From Pikeienuella piscinae (GTDB taxonomy: Bacteria > Pseudomonadota > Alphaproteobacteria > Rhodobacterales > Rhodobacteraceae), in contig NZ_CP049056.1 of NCBI RefSeq assembly GCF_011044155.1, positions 806,001-870,000 of the forward strand: 64,000 nucleotides of DNA, given 5' to 3'. This document shows positions 8,271 through 16,253 of the stretch, one piece after another. Under the pieces are notes generated by a model. It made no database searches and was not told the origin of the DNA. It saw only the letters and a list, made by a program, of their open reading frames with translations. The first letter of the stretch is position 1; the number at the start of each line of letters is the position of its first letter. A program made the translations under genes and the position numbers.

Positions 8271-9647
8271 ATGCCAAGAAGGATCCAGAACTGGAAGCGG
8301 GCGATAACCTATACCGCAAACTCGTTGGAGCGGGTGACCAGCGTCGCGGAGATACAGGCCATCGTGAAGGACACGGGACGCTATCCCTCGCCTGTCCGCG
8401 CCAAGGGCTCGCACCACTCCACCACACGCTGCGTCGTCGCCGAAGGCGGCACCGTCATCGACATGACCGGCATGAACGCGATCCTGAAGATCGACCGGCA
8501 GAACCGGACGATCACCATGCAGGCCGGTGTCCTTCTTGTCGACGCCGCGAAGGCGCTCGAGAAGGAGGGACTACAATTCTACGTCAATATCGAACTCGGC
8601 AATCTGACCGTAGGCGCCGGGGCATGCTCCGGCACCAAGGACGCCTCCTATTTCGACGGGGAGGAAGGCGGTTGGGAATACGGACAGGTCCACTCCTACT
8701 GCGTCGGCCTCAAGGCGGTCGGCCGTGACGGCGAGATCGTCGAGGCGACGGAGAAAGACGTTCCGGAGCTGATGACCGCGATGCGCGCCTCGATGGGTAT
8801 GCTCGGCCTGATCTTCGAGGTCACCTACAGGGTGAAGCCGATCAAAGCGATGGCGGTCCGCCATGCCGTCTATCCCGTGCATGAATTCGCGCGCGATCTC
8901 GAAGGGCTGATCGCAAATGAGCAGTCGATCATGCTCTATCTCTTTCCATTCCTCGATAAGGTGGTGGTCGAAATCCGCTACGACATGCCGGGGCCGCCCG
9001 AGCCGGGAAGCTGGGTCTGGAAGATCCGGAACTACACATGGAAAACGCTCTGGCCGGGAACCGCGCATCTTCTCGGCCTGATCCTGCCGCGCATCATTCG
9101 GTTCGCGGTCATAGATGTCCTCAATCGGCTTACGGTCCTGATCATCGGATCTGTCCTCAAGGATCGGAACTCAAGCCCGGCCGACCAGATCATCCGCTAT
9201 TCGGAGACTGCCGGCTTCGCTTCCTACACCTTCTCGATATGGGCGTTTCCGCGCGAGAGTTATGCAGAAACGATCCTGAAATATTTCGCTTTCTGCAAAC
9301 AGTATTACAAGGACAACCACTATCGTTGCGACATGCTCAATGTCGGCTATCACATCGCGGAGGACCGCAGCTCGCTCTTCTCCTATACGCGCCGGGGGCC
9401 CGCTCTGACGCTTGATCCCGTCGCGACGGGGCTGCCGGGCTGGGAAGGGTTCCTCTACGCCTATAACGACTTCTGTTCGCGCAATGACGGGCGGCCGCTC
9501 TTCAATCAGACCGGCTCGCTATCGCCACTTCAGGCCCGGAAAGCGTTTGGACCGGAGATTGATGCGTTCCTCGTCCACCGCCGCCGGATGGACCCCGATG
9601 ACCGCTTCTACACCCCGCACTTCCGAGCGCTTTTCGAGAGCGTCTGA
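8271..9647 (+). CDS. FAD-binding oxidoreductase, VAO/GlcD-type (sugar-lactone or sterol oxidase-like)
   Basis: A flavoprotein with the PCMH-type FAD domain. Near the N-terminus are SPVRAKGSHHS, the GGTVIDMTGMNAI strand, and the QAGVLLVDAAKAL and GNLTVGAGACSGTKDAS segments that wrap the FAD. SMGMLGLIFEVTYRVKP closes that domain. The C-terminal half holds the substrate domain and ends RRRMDPDDRFYTPHFRALF, as in gulono/arabinono-lactone oxidase relatives. I start at ATG 8271 (458 residues); a TTG 30 bases earlier would add ten basic residues without a better ribosome site. It is transcribed divergently from the alpha-dioxygenase-like gene, which suggests joint use. The electron donor substrate is unknown. 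Confidence 0.82.
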   Translation: MPRRIQNWKRAITYTANSLERVTSVAEIQAIVKDTGRYPSPVRAKGSHHSTTRCVVAEGGTVIDMTGMNAILKIDRQNRTITMQAGVLLVDAAKALEKEGLQFYVNIELGNLTVGAGACSGTKDASYFDGEEGGWEYGQVHSYCVGLKAVGRDGEIVEATEKDVPELMTAMRASMGMLGLIFEVTYRVKPIKAMAVRHAVYPVHEFARDLEGLIANEQSIMLYLFPFLDKVVVEIRYDMPGPPEPGSWVWKIRNYTWKTLWPGTAHLLGLILPRIIRFAVIDVLNRLTVLIIGSVLKDRNSSPADQIIRYSETAGFASYTFSIWAFPRESYAETILKYFAFCKQYYKDNHYRCDMLNVGYHIAEDRSSLFSYTRRGPALTLDPVATGLPGWEGFLYAYNDFCSRNDGRPLFNQTGSLSPLQARKAFGPEIDAFLVHRRRMDPDDRFYTPHFRALFESV

Positions 9648-9777
9648 ACAAAAGGCCCGCCGGAGCCACGAGTCCCCTCGCTGAGTCCAGTTTCTCACAA
9701 GACACAAACGCGCGCCCACCACGCTTCTCCTTTCGTCGGCGCTTCGCGCGCCGCGCCGATCGTCGCGCCCGGGTGCG

Positions 9778-9993
9778 CGGCTGGTCGAAGCCGGGGCGAG
9801 CGCGAACCAGATCGCCAGCGTGACAGGCCACAAGTCACCGGCGGAAGTCAGCCGATACACCCGCAAGGTCGGGCGGGCCGGGATGGCCGATTCCGCGTTC
9901 GGCAAGATGAGAGAAATCGCCGGAAAGGTGTCGAACCTGCCTCAAGGTCCATCAAATGCGAGCGCCAAGCCTCTGAAAGATAATGGACAATAA
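9778..9993 (+). pseudogene. tyrosine recombinase (phage-type integrase), C-terminal fragment
   Basis: The reading frame gives about 71 residues beginning LVEAGASANQIASVTGHK. This is the end of a tyrosine recombinase catalytic domain, with the second active-site His in TGHK and the nucleophile Tyr in SRYTRK. The region that should carry the Arg and HxxR residues is missing; sequence before 9778 in this frame does not continue the family. The fragment stops 8 bases before the 3' end of the tRNA gene on the other strand, a classic integration site. It is probably the relic of an integrative element deleted or decayed at this tRNA. The preceding 9648-9777 shows no gene. Confidence 0.8.
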
Positions 9994-10000
9994 TGAGGGG

Positions 10001-10076
10001 TGGTAGGCCCGGAGGGACTCGAACCCCCAACCTAAGCGTTATGAGCGCTCTGCTCTAACCATTGAGCTACGGGCCC
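10001..10076 (-). tRNA. tRNA with anticodon CAU, probably tRNA-Ile2 (lysidine-modified)
   Basis: The complementary strand folds as a 76-base cloverleaf with CCA encoded at 10003-10001. The acceptor stem is GGGCCCG/CGGGCCT with a G1-U72 wobble, the D-arm starts at GCTC, and the anticodon loop CTCATAA has CAT opposite 10041-10043. The T-arm contains GTTCGAGTC. The D- and anticodon-arm sequences (TGGTTAGAGCAG, GCTCATAA, CGCTTxGGT) resemble the minor isoleucine tRNA that TilS converts to read AUA, more than initiator or elongator tRNA-Met. The assignment to Ile2 rather than Met is by eye. Confidence 0.9.
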
Positions 10077-10114
10077 CAGGATGGGCCAATGGATAGGGTC
10101 GCGCGCCGCGCTGG

Positions 10115-11071
10115 TCAATCGCCCGCAGGCTTCCTGCGGCGAAAGGATGCCAGCGCGCCGAGCGCGGTCAGCATGAAGAGGATCGCGGGCGGGACGGGAA
10201 CCACCGCGGGCGGCGGCGTGGGCGACGGCCCGCCGCTCGGCGGCGGCGGGGACCCCGGCGGGGTGTCCGGCCCGCCCGGGCCCGGACGCTCCGGCGGGTT
10301 CGCGATCACGTCGATGATCCCGGCGGGAATCTCCTCGGGCGAGACTTCGGCGCTCGTCCCGCCCGTTCCGCCCGTCGATCCGCCAAATCCGCTCGTGAAG
10401 CCTCCCAGCGAAGCGAGAAGCGGCGCGCTGACCGGCGCCGCCGCGGTGCGCAGCTGGTCGGCGGCGTCGGGCCGGGCCAGAAGCTGAACCGCGTTGCCGC
10501 AAGCAAATACGTAATGCCATTCGCCATAGGAGCGCGACGGGATGCAGATGCGCCCGTCCGGCAGTTTCCGGTGCTCGAGATTCTGGCTGACGAGCCAGCG
10601 TTCCTCGAACGCGACCTCCTCGACCGGGATATAGAAAGCGCGGCCATTGCGCGCGCCGGAGTTGGAGACGACGTCGCCGTCGCAGATCTCACCCTCGGTG
10701 AAGCGGTCCGCAGCGAAGTCATGGCGGAGTTTGGCCAGCGTGGCGAGGTTGGTCTGACCGGCGGCGAGGGCCTGGTCGAACAGTTCGTCACCGTCCCAGC
10801 AGGGATTGCTCCCGTCCGCCTGACGGCAGGGGAGACTGTTGGGTCGGCGCCAGACTGGACGATGCGACGAGAAAGGATCTACGAGAGTGACGGAATCAAC
10901 CGTAGCCGGACGAATGGATTCGCCGGTGGAAGTATATTCTAGACGGTGATTTTCCCGATCACCAACATCGGGGAGATGAACCAACGCGGCCTGCGCCCTG
11001 CCTGCCATACATGCAAGCAACACAAGAACCAAGACCGCCGAAACACGGCGCCCGAACATGATATGCCCCAC
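10115..11071 (-). CDS. secreted VPLPA-CTERM-type sorting-domain protein
   Basis: A 318-residue exported protein. It has a signal peptide with a cleavage-like AQAA near residue 28 (initiation could also be at the second Met, MFGRR). A cysteine-containing globular region follows to about residue 215. A Gly/Thr then Pro/Gly-rich linker leads to a C-terminal anchor: VPVPPAILFMLTALG, a hydrophobic helix, and the basic tail FRRRKPAGD. This tripartite tail is the VPLPA variant of PEP-CTERM sorting signals, processed by an exosortase/archaeosortase-like protease in proteobacteria. No exosortase or exopolysaccharide gene lies nearby. The globular domain is not one I recognise. Confidence 0.78.
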   Translation of the reverse strand: MGHIMFGRRVSAVLVLVLLACMAGRAQAALVHLPDVGDRENHRLEYTSTGESIRPATVDSVTLVDPFSSHRPVWRRPNSLPCRQADGSNPCWDGDELFDQALAAGQTNLATLAKLRHDFAADRFTEGEICDGDVVSNSGARNGRAFYIPVEEVAFEERWLVSQNLEHRKLPDGRICIPSRSYGEWHYVFACGNAVQLLARPDAADQLRTAAAPVSAPLLASLGGFTSGFGGSTGGTGGTSAEVSPEEIPAGIIDVIANPPERPGPGGPDTPPGSPPPPSGGPSPTPPPAVVPVPPAILFMLTALGALASFRRRKPAGD

Positions 11072-11329
11072 AAACTCACAAACACATGCGCTCCACTGCG
11101 CACGGGTTCAATTGGCCACAAACAGTGGTGAATTCAAGGAAAATGTTTCAGTTTCCGTGAAGAACTTCCATTTTGCCACCATGCGGCGAGTAGTTCTGAA
11201 GGCCATTCGCTAATTGCGCGAGCACGCGCGGCCTATCGCGCGCGCAGAACCGCGCATCTCCTCACCCGATCGCTCTTCATGTTTCCGCGCCCATGCGCTA
11301 GGAGGGCGGCGAAATTGAGGGAGCCCAGC

Positions 11330-12373
11330 ATGACCAACCGCCCCAGCGGCCTCACCTATCGTGACGCCGGCGTGGATATCGACGCGGGCGCCGCGCTGGT
11401 TGACGCGATCAAGCCCGCCGCGGCCACGACGCGCCGGTCCGGCGTGATGGACGGGCTCGGCGGGTTTGGCGCGATGTTCGACCCGCGCGCCGCCGGCTTC
11501 AAGGACCCGATCCTGGTCGCGGCGACCGACGGCGTCGGCACCAAATTGAAGCTGGCGATCGAGACCGGGCGGCTCGGCTCGGTCGGGATCGACCTGGTCG
11601 CGATGTGCGTGAACGATCTGGTCTGCCAGGGGGCGGAGCCGCTCTTTTTCCTCGACTATTTCGCCACCGGAAAGCTCGATGTAGCGGAAGGCGCCGCCAT
11701 CGTCAGGGGCGTCGCCGAGGGCTGCCGCCTCGCGGGCTGCGCGCTGATCGGCGGTGAGACGGCGGAGATGCCCGGGCTCTACGCGAAGGGTGATTTCGAC
11801 CTTGCCGGTTTCGCCGTCGGCGCGATGGAGCGCGGCGCGGGCCTGCCGCGTGAGATGGCGGCGGGCGACGCGCTGATCGCCCTCCCCTCCTCCGGCGTTC
11901 ATTCCAACGGCTACTCGCTAGTGCGGAAAATCACCGAACGAGCGCGCCTCGGCTGGGACGACGCGGCCCCGTTCGTGGGCACGCCGCTCGGCGAAGCGCT
12001 TCTCACGCCGACCCGCATCTATGTCCCGGCCGCGCTCGCGGCGATCCGCGCGGGGGCCGCGGCGATCGCGCATATCACCGGCGGCGGGATCACGGAGAAC
12101 CTGCCGCGCGTGCTTCAGGGCGGCCTCGGCGCCGAGATCGAGCTTTCGTCCTGGAAACTCCCGCCGGTCTTTCAATGGTTGATGGCGGAAGCCGGAATCG
12201 ACGGGCCGGAGATGCTCAAGACCTTTAATTGTGGTCTCGGCATGATCCTCGTCGCGCCCGCGCCGGAAGCGGCGGCGGTGGAGGCCGCGCTCACCGACGC
12301 AGGAGAGACGCCGATCTGGATCGGCCGCCTCACCGGAGCACCGGGCGTCGTCTACACGGGCGCGCTGGCGTGA
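11330..12373 (+). CDS. purM: phosphoribosylformylglycinamidine cyclo-ligase (AIR synthetase)
   Basis: PurM closes the imidazole ring in purine synthesis, converting FGAM to AIR with ATP. I start at ATG 11330 ([16 protein letters not shown]), giving 347 residues, the usual family length; the frame stays open 51 bases further upstream but without conservation. Visible motifs are [11 protein letters not shown], the ATDGVGTK loop, [24 protein letters not shown]-type text in the middle and [13 protein letters not shown]. Its TGA overlaps the GTG of purN, a conserved purMN pairing that couples two steps of the same pathway. Confidence 0.95.
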   Translation: MTNRPSGLTYRDAGVDIDAGAALVDAIKPAAATTRRSGVMDGLGGFGAMFDPRAAGFKDPILVAATDGVGTKLKLAIETGRLGSVGIDLVAMCVNDLVCQGAEPLFFLDYFATGKLDVAEGAAIVRGVAEGCRLAGCALIGGETAEMPGLYAKGDFDLAGFAVGAMERGAGLPREMAAGDALIALPSSGVHSNGYSLVRKITERARLGWDDAAPFVGTPLGEALLTPTRIYVPAALAAIRAGAAAIAHITGGGITENLPRVLQGGLGAEIELSSWKLPPVFQWLMAEAGIDGPEMLKTFNCGLGMILVAPAPEAAAVEAALTDAGETPIWIGRLTGAPGVVYTGALA

Positions 12374-13005
12374 ATAGCCGGCGCCGCGCGGCGATCTTCA
12401 TCTCCGGACGCGGCAGCAACATGACCGCGCTGCTACGGGCGATGGCCGATCCCACGTATCCCGCCAAGGCGGCGCTTGTTCTCTCCAACAATCCCACCGC
12501 GCCAGGCCTCGGGTTGGCGGCGGCCGCCGGCGTGGCGACGGCCGTGGTCGACCACCGTCCGCACAAGGGGGATCGCGGCGCGTTCGAGGCGGAGTTGTCC
12601 CGCGCGCTCGCCGCCGCCGACATAGACCTGATCTGCCTCGCCGGGTTCATGCGCATCCTCACCGGCGGTTTCGTCGACCAATGGCGGGACAGGATGGTGA
12701 ATATCCACCCCTCGCTTCTACCCGCCTTCACGGGGCTGGAGACTCATGCCCGCGCGCTTGCGGCGGGCGTCGCCTTTCACGGCTGCACCACACATCTTGT
12801 GCGCGCGGAAATGGATGACGGCCCGATCCTCGGCCAGGCCGCGCTCCGGATCAGGCCGGAAGACGACGCCAAGAAACTCGCGGCGCGCGTTCTCGAGCTC
12901 GAACACCGTCTTTACCCTGCGTCGCTCTTGCGCTGGCTAAATGACGATATAACACTTGATAACAATAGATTACGCATTTCTCCTCTTGCATTTTTTGAAG
13001 ACTGA
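12370..13005 (+). CDS. purN: phosphoribosylglycinamide formyltransferase (GAR transformylase)
   Basis: PurN transfers formyl from 10-formyl-THF to GAR. The start is the GTG that overlaps the purM stop (GTGA), yielding 211 residues beginning with the family-typical [11 protein letters not shown] phosphate loop. Catalytic residues are visible in [12 protein letters not shown] (Asn and His) and in the HGCTTHLV...MDDGPIL segment (Asp). LCLAGFM-like text ([11 protein letters not shown]) forms the folate-binding strand. The last 25 codons, with several A/T-rich codons, are less G+C-rich than the rest. It forms an operon with purM. Confidence 0.95.
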   Translation: MNSRRRAAIFISGRGSNMTALLRAMADPTYPAKAALVLSNNPTAPGLGLAAAAGVATAVVDHRPHKGDRGAFEAELSRALAAADIDLICLAGFMRILTGGFVDQWRDRMVNIHPSLLPAFTGLETHARALAAGVAFHGCTTHLVRAEMDDGPILGQAALRIRPEDDAKKLAARVLELEHRLYPASLLRWLNDDITLDNNRLRISPLAFFED

Positions 13006-13198
13006 AGCGCGCCGCTGCGCCCAGGCCGGCCGCTTCCGACATTCCCCGACCACGCAGCAGAAACATGGCCGGAATGGCGCGGCCGGAGATGTGTGAATCC
13101 GCAGTTCGCACAGGATTCTTCAGAATGACGCCGCTTATCATGTGGCGTAGGCGGAGACAGGCCGTCATGCTCCGCAGCGAGAACGAGAGGAACCGCAC

Positions 13199-14107
13199 AT
13201 GCCGCTCACCATGAACCGCGAGGTTTTCATCACCGCCGCCCTCACCGGCTCCGGCGGCACGCAGGATCGCTCGCGCCATGTGCCGCGTTCGCCCAGGGAG
13301 ATCGCTGAAAGCGCGATCCGGGCGGCGAAGGCCGGCGCAGCCATCGTTCACGCCCATGTCCGCGACCCCGAAACCGGCGTCCCTGCGCGCGATCCGGCGC
13401 TCTATCGCGAGGTGGTCGAACGGATCCGCGAGAGCGCCACCGACGTCGTTATCAACCTCACCGCCGGCATGGGCGGCGATATCGTCACCGGCCCGGCCGA
13501 AGCGCCGCTGCCGTTGGCGGCAGGCACGGATTTCATCCCGGCGGCGGCGCGCGTGGCGCATATCCTCGACAGCCGGCCAGAGATCTGCACGCTCGACTGC
13601 GGCACGATGAACTTCGCCGAGGCCGATTACATCATGGCCAATACGCCTGGAATGCTCGAAGCGATGGCCGGAATGATGGTGGAGTGCGGCGTCCAGATCG
13701 AGATCGAGGCGTTCGACACCGGTCACCTCTGGCTCGCAAGAAGCCTTGTCGAACGCGGCGTGATTCCGGCGCCGGTCCTAGTCCAGCTTTGCATGGGCGT
13801 ACCGTGGGGCGCGCCGGACGATCTGAACACCTTCATGGCGATGGTCAACAACGTCCCCCCCGGCTGGACCTTTTCCGCTTTCGGGCTCGGGCGCAACGAG
13901 ATGCCCTATGTCGCGGCGGCAGTGCTGGCGGGCGGGAATGTCCGGGTCGGGCTCGAAGACAATCTCTGGCTTGAAAAAGGCGTCCTCGCGACCAACGAAG
14001 CGCTTGTCGAGCGCGCGCGAGGCATTGTCGAGGGCATGGGCGCGCGGGTGATCGGCCCAGAGGAGGCGCGCACACGGCTGAAGCTGGAGAAACGGGCGCC
14101 GAAATGA
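13199..14107 (+). CDS. beta-keto acid cleavage enzyme (BKACE, DUF849), probable 3-dehydrocarnitine cleavage
   Basis: BKACE enzymes use a metal to condense a beta-keto acid with acetyl-CoA and release acetoacetate plus a new acyl-CoA. The 302-residue TIM-barrel protein has the metal-binding pair His51/His53 in IVHAHVRDPETG, the NLTAGMGGD strand, LDCGTMNF, and VGLEDNLW, whose Glu completes the site. The ATG follows GAGAGGAACCGCAC. It overlaps the carnitine dehydrogenase by 4 bases. That partner fixes the likely substrate: 3-dehydrocarnitine plus acetyl-CoA to betainyl-CoA plus acetoacetate, as known for this pair in other proteobacteria. Confidence 0.9.
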   Translation: MPLTMNREVFITAALTGSGGTQDRSRHVPRSPREIAESAIRAAKAGAAIVHAHVRDPETGVPARDPALYREVVERIRESATDVVINLTAGMGGDIVTGPAEAPLPLAAGTDFIPAAARVAHILDSRPEICTLDCGTMNFAEADYIMANTPGMLEAMAGMMVECGVQIEIEAFDTGHLWLARSLVERGVIPAPVLVQLCMGVPWGAPDDLNTFMAMVNNVPPGWTFSAFGLGRNEMPYVAAAVLAGGNVRVGLEDNLWLEKGVLATNEALVERARGIVEGMGARVIGPEEARTRLKLEKRAPK

Positions 14108-15573
14108 ATGAAATCAGGAAAGTCGCGTTGATCGGCGGCGGCGTCATCGGCGGCGGCTGGACCGCACGACTGATCGAAAATGGCATGGATGTCAGCGTCT
14201 TCGACCCCGATCCCGAGGCGGAGCGCAAGCTGAACGCCGTGCTGGCGGGGGCCGACCGCGCCTACGCCAAACTCACGATGGCGCCCCATCCGAAAAAGGG
14301 CGCGGTCAGTTTCGCGCCGAGCATCGCCGAGGCCGTCGCCGACGCCCGTCTCGTGATCGAGAGCGTGCCGGAGCGGCTCGACCTCAAGCACCGCGTCTTT
14401 GCAGAGATCGAGGCGGCGAACTCCACCGCCGTGATCGCTTCCTCCACTTCCGGCATCATGCCCACGGAGCTACAGGCCGAACTCGAATATCCCGGCAGGC
14501 TGATCGTCGCGCACCCGTTCAACCCTGTGTACCTTCTGCCCCTCGTGGAGCTCGTCGCGGGGAAGGATACGGACGCCAGACATATCGAATGGGCGAAGGA
14601 ATTCTATTCCGCCATCGGCATGCGTCCGCTTGTGTGCCGGGTCGAGATCGAGGGGTTCATCTCCGACCGTTTGCAGGAGGCGCTCTGGCGCGAGGCGCTC
14701 TGGCTTCTGAAGGACAAGGTGGCGACGGCGGAGGAGCTTGACGCCGCCATCGCCTACGGGCCTGGGCTCCGCTGGGCGCAGATGGGCACGATGCAGACCT
14801 TTCACCTGGCCGGCGGCGAGGGCGGAATGCGCGCCATGCTGGCGATGTTCGGCCCCTGCCTGAAATGGCCGTGGACGAAGCTGACCGACGTTCCGGAGCT
14901 GACGGACGGCTTCGTCGAGATGGTCGGCGCGCAATGCGACGCGCAGTCCGGCGATCTCGGCCCGCGCGATCTCGAGCACATCCGGGACGACAATCTCATC
15001 GCCATCATGCAGGCGCTGAAAGTCAACGGCTGGGGCGCCGGTCAGGTCCTCGCCGCATATGAGAAAGCGCTCTTCGACCGCGGCGCCCCCGCGCCCGCCG
15101 CCGACCTCTCGCAGCCGATCCGCACGCTCGAACGCCAGGTGCCGCCGGATTGGACCGACTACAACAATCACATGAACGAGGCCCGGTATCTGCAATGCTT
15201 CGCCGATGCGACCGACGCCTTCATGCGGATCATCGGGGCGGATGCGGATTACATCGCCGCCGGCCGCTCGTATTTCACCGTCGAGACCCATATCCGCCAT
15301 CTCAACGAGGTGAAGGCGCTGGAGCCGATCTACACTGCAACGCAGGTGATCGAAGGAAAGGGCAAGAAGATGCGCCTCTTCCATGAGATGCGCCACGCGG
15401 ACGGCAGGCTTCTGGCGACGGGCGAGCACATGCTGATCCATGTGAGTCTCGAGAGCCGCGCAGCCTGCGAACCCGCGCGCGAGATTCTCTCCAAGTTGGA
15501 GGAGATCGCAGCGCTTCACGCGCGCCTCACGCCCCCCGATGGTGTCGGGCGCGCCATCGGGATGCGGGGCTGA
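14104..15573 (+). CDS. lcdH: L-carnitine dehydrogenase fused to betainyl-CoA thioesterase
   Basis: A two-domain protein of 489 residues. Residues 1 to about 320 are a 3-hydroxyacyl-CoA-dehydrogenase-type NAD domain: IGGGVIGGGWTARL binds NAD, ASSTSGIMPTELQ and HPFNPVYLLPLVE are the substrate-side motifs. Residues from about 340 are a hot-dog thioesterase with DYNNHMNEARYL. The first domain oxidises L-carnitine to 3-dehydrocarnitine with NAD+; the second hydrolyses betainyl-CoA made by the adjacent BKACE. The fusion therefore brackets the BKACE step, and the 4-base overlap gives a tightly coupled route from carnitine to glycine betaine. This domain fusion is known in other alphaproteobacteria. 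Confidence 0.92.
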   Translation: MNEIRKVALIGGGVIGGGWTARLIENGMDVSVFDPDPEAERKLNAVLAGADRAYAKLTMAPHPKKGAVSFAPSIAEAVADARLVIESVPERLDLKHRVFAEIEAANSTAVIASSTSGIMPTELQAELEYPGRLIVAHPFNPVYLLPLVELVAGKDTDARHIEWAKEFYSAIGMRPLVCRVEIEGFISDRLQEALWREALWLLKDKVATAEELDAAIAYGPGLRWAQMGTMQTFHLAGGEGGMRAMLAMFGPCLKWPWTKLTDVPELTDGFVEMVGAQCDAQSGDLGPRDLEHIRDDNLIAIMQALKVNGWGAGQVLAAYEKALFDRGAPAPAADLSQPIRTLERQVPPDWTDYNNHMNEARYLQCFADATDAFMRIIGADADYIAAGRSYFTVETHIRHLNEVKALEPIYTATQVIEGKGKKMRLFHEMRHADGRLLATGEHMLIHVSLESRAACEPAREILSKLEEIAALHARLTPPDGVGRAIGMRG

Positions 15574-15705
15574 CCGCCGTGGCGTCGGGCATCGCGATGG
15601 GCGCGCCCGGCGCAAAATCGTCATCAAGGTCGGGATCGCGCGTGCGCAGAGCCGCGATCACGGGCAATTTGCCGCCTGCGCGCAATCGGCGCGTGGTGAA
15701 GGGGC

Positions 15706-16197
15706 ATGGCGATGAAACAAACGCTGACGACGATCATCGCGATCTCGGTGGTGAGCGCCGCGCACGCGGCGGGGGGCTCGGTCGAGCGGGGCGCCTATCT
15801 TGTGTCGATCATGGATTGCGCCGGTTGCCATTCCGGCCGCGCGCCGGATGGCGCCCCGGACCCGGACGCCTATCTCGCGGGCGGCGCGCTTGGGTTCGAA
15901 TTGCCGGGCCTTGGCGTCTTCTGGCCTCCGAACCTGACGCCGGATGTCGAGACCGGGCTTGGCGCCTGGAGCGACGAGGAGATCGTGGACGCGATCCGAG
16001 CCGGCATGCGGCCGGACGGCCGCACGCTGGCGCCGATCATGCCCTGGGAATCCTACAGCGTGCTGACGGACTCGGACGCGGCGGATCTCGTCGCCTATCT
16101 GCGCGCCCTGCCCCCGGTCAGGCGCGCGACGCCGCCTCCTGTGCCGACGGGTGGGACGGCTGGCGCCCCGTATTTCGCTGTGGCCATGCCGAATTAG
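15706..16197 (+). CDS. periplasmic class I cytochrome c
   Basis: A 163-residue exported monohaem cytochrome. The signal peptide runs to about residue 21 (SAAHA-A). The haem motif CAGCH is at 38-42 and Met112 in APIMPW is the likely axial ligand. The sequence RGAYLVSIMDCAGCHSG and NLTPDVETGLGAWSD resemble the cytochrome subunits of membrane alcohol/aldehyde dehydrogenases. No dehydrogenase partner is adjacent. It sits 132 bases after lcdH and 56 before the acyl-CoA dehydrogenase, on the same strand. Its role in the carnitine cluster, if any, is unknown. Confidence 0.85.
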   Translation: MAMKQTLTTIIAISVVSAAHAAGGSVERGAYLVSIMDCAGCHSGRAPDGAPDPDAYLAGGALGFELPGLGVFWPPNLTPDVETGLGAWSDEEIVDAIRAGMRPDGRTLAPIMPWESYSVLTDSDAADLVAYLRALPPVRRATPPPVPTGGTAGAPYFAVAMPN

Positions 16198-16253
16198 TGC
16201 GTCCGTGGGCAGGTTTCCCCGGCGCCGACCTGCGGCGCCGGAGGGGGTAGAGC

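Noticed and set aside
9654-9690. Possible degenerate second copy of the tRNA 3' end as an att site
   Set aside because: Only short blocks (AGGCCCG, GAGTCCCC) agree and gaps are needed; this is within chance for GC-rich sequence.
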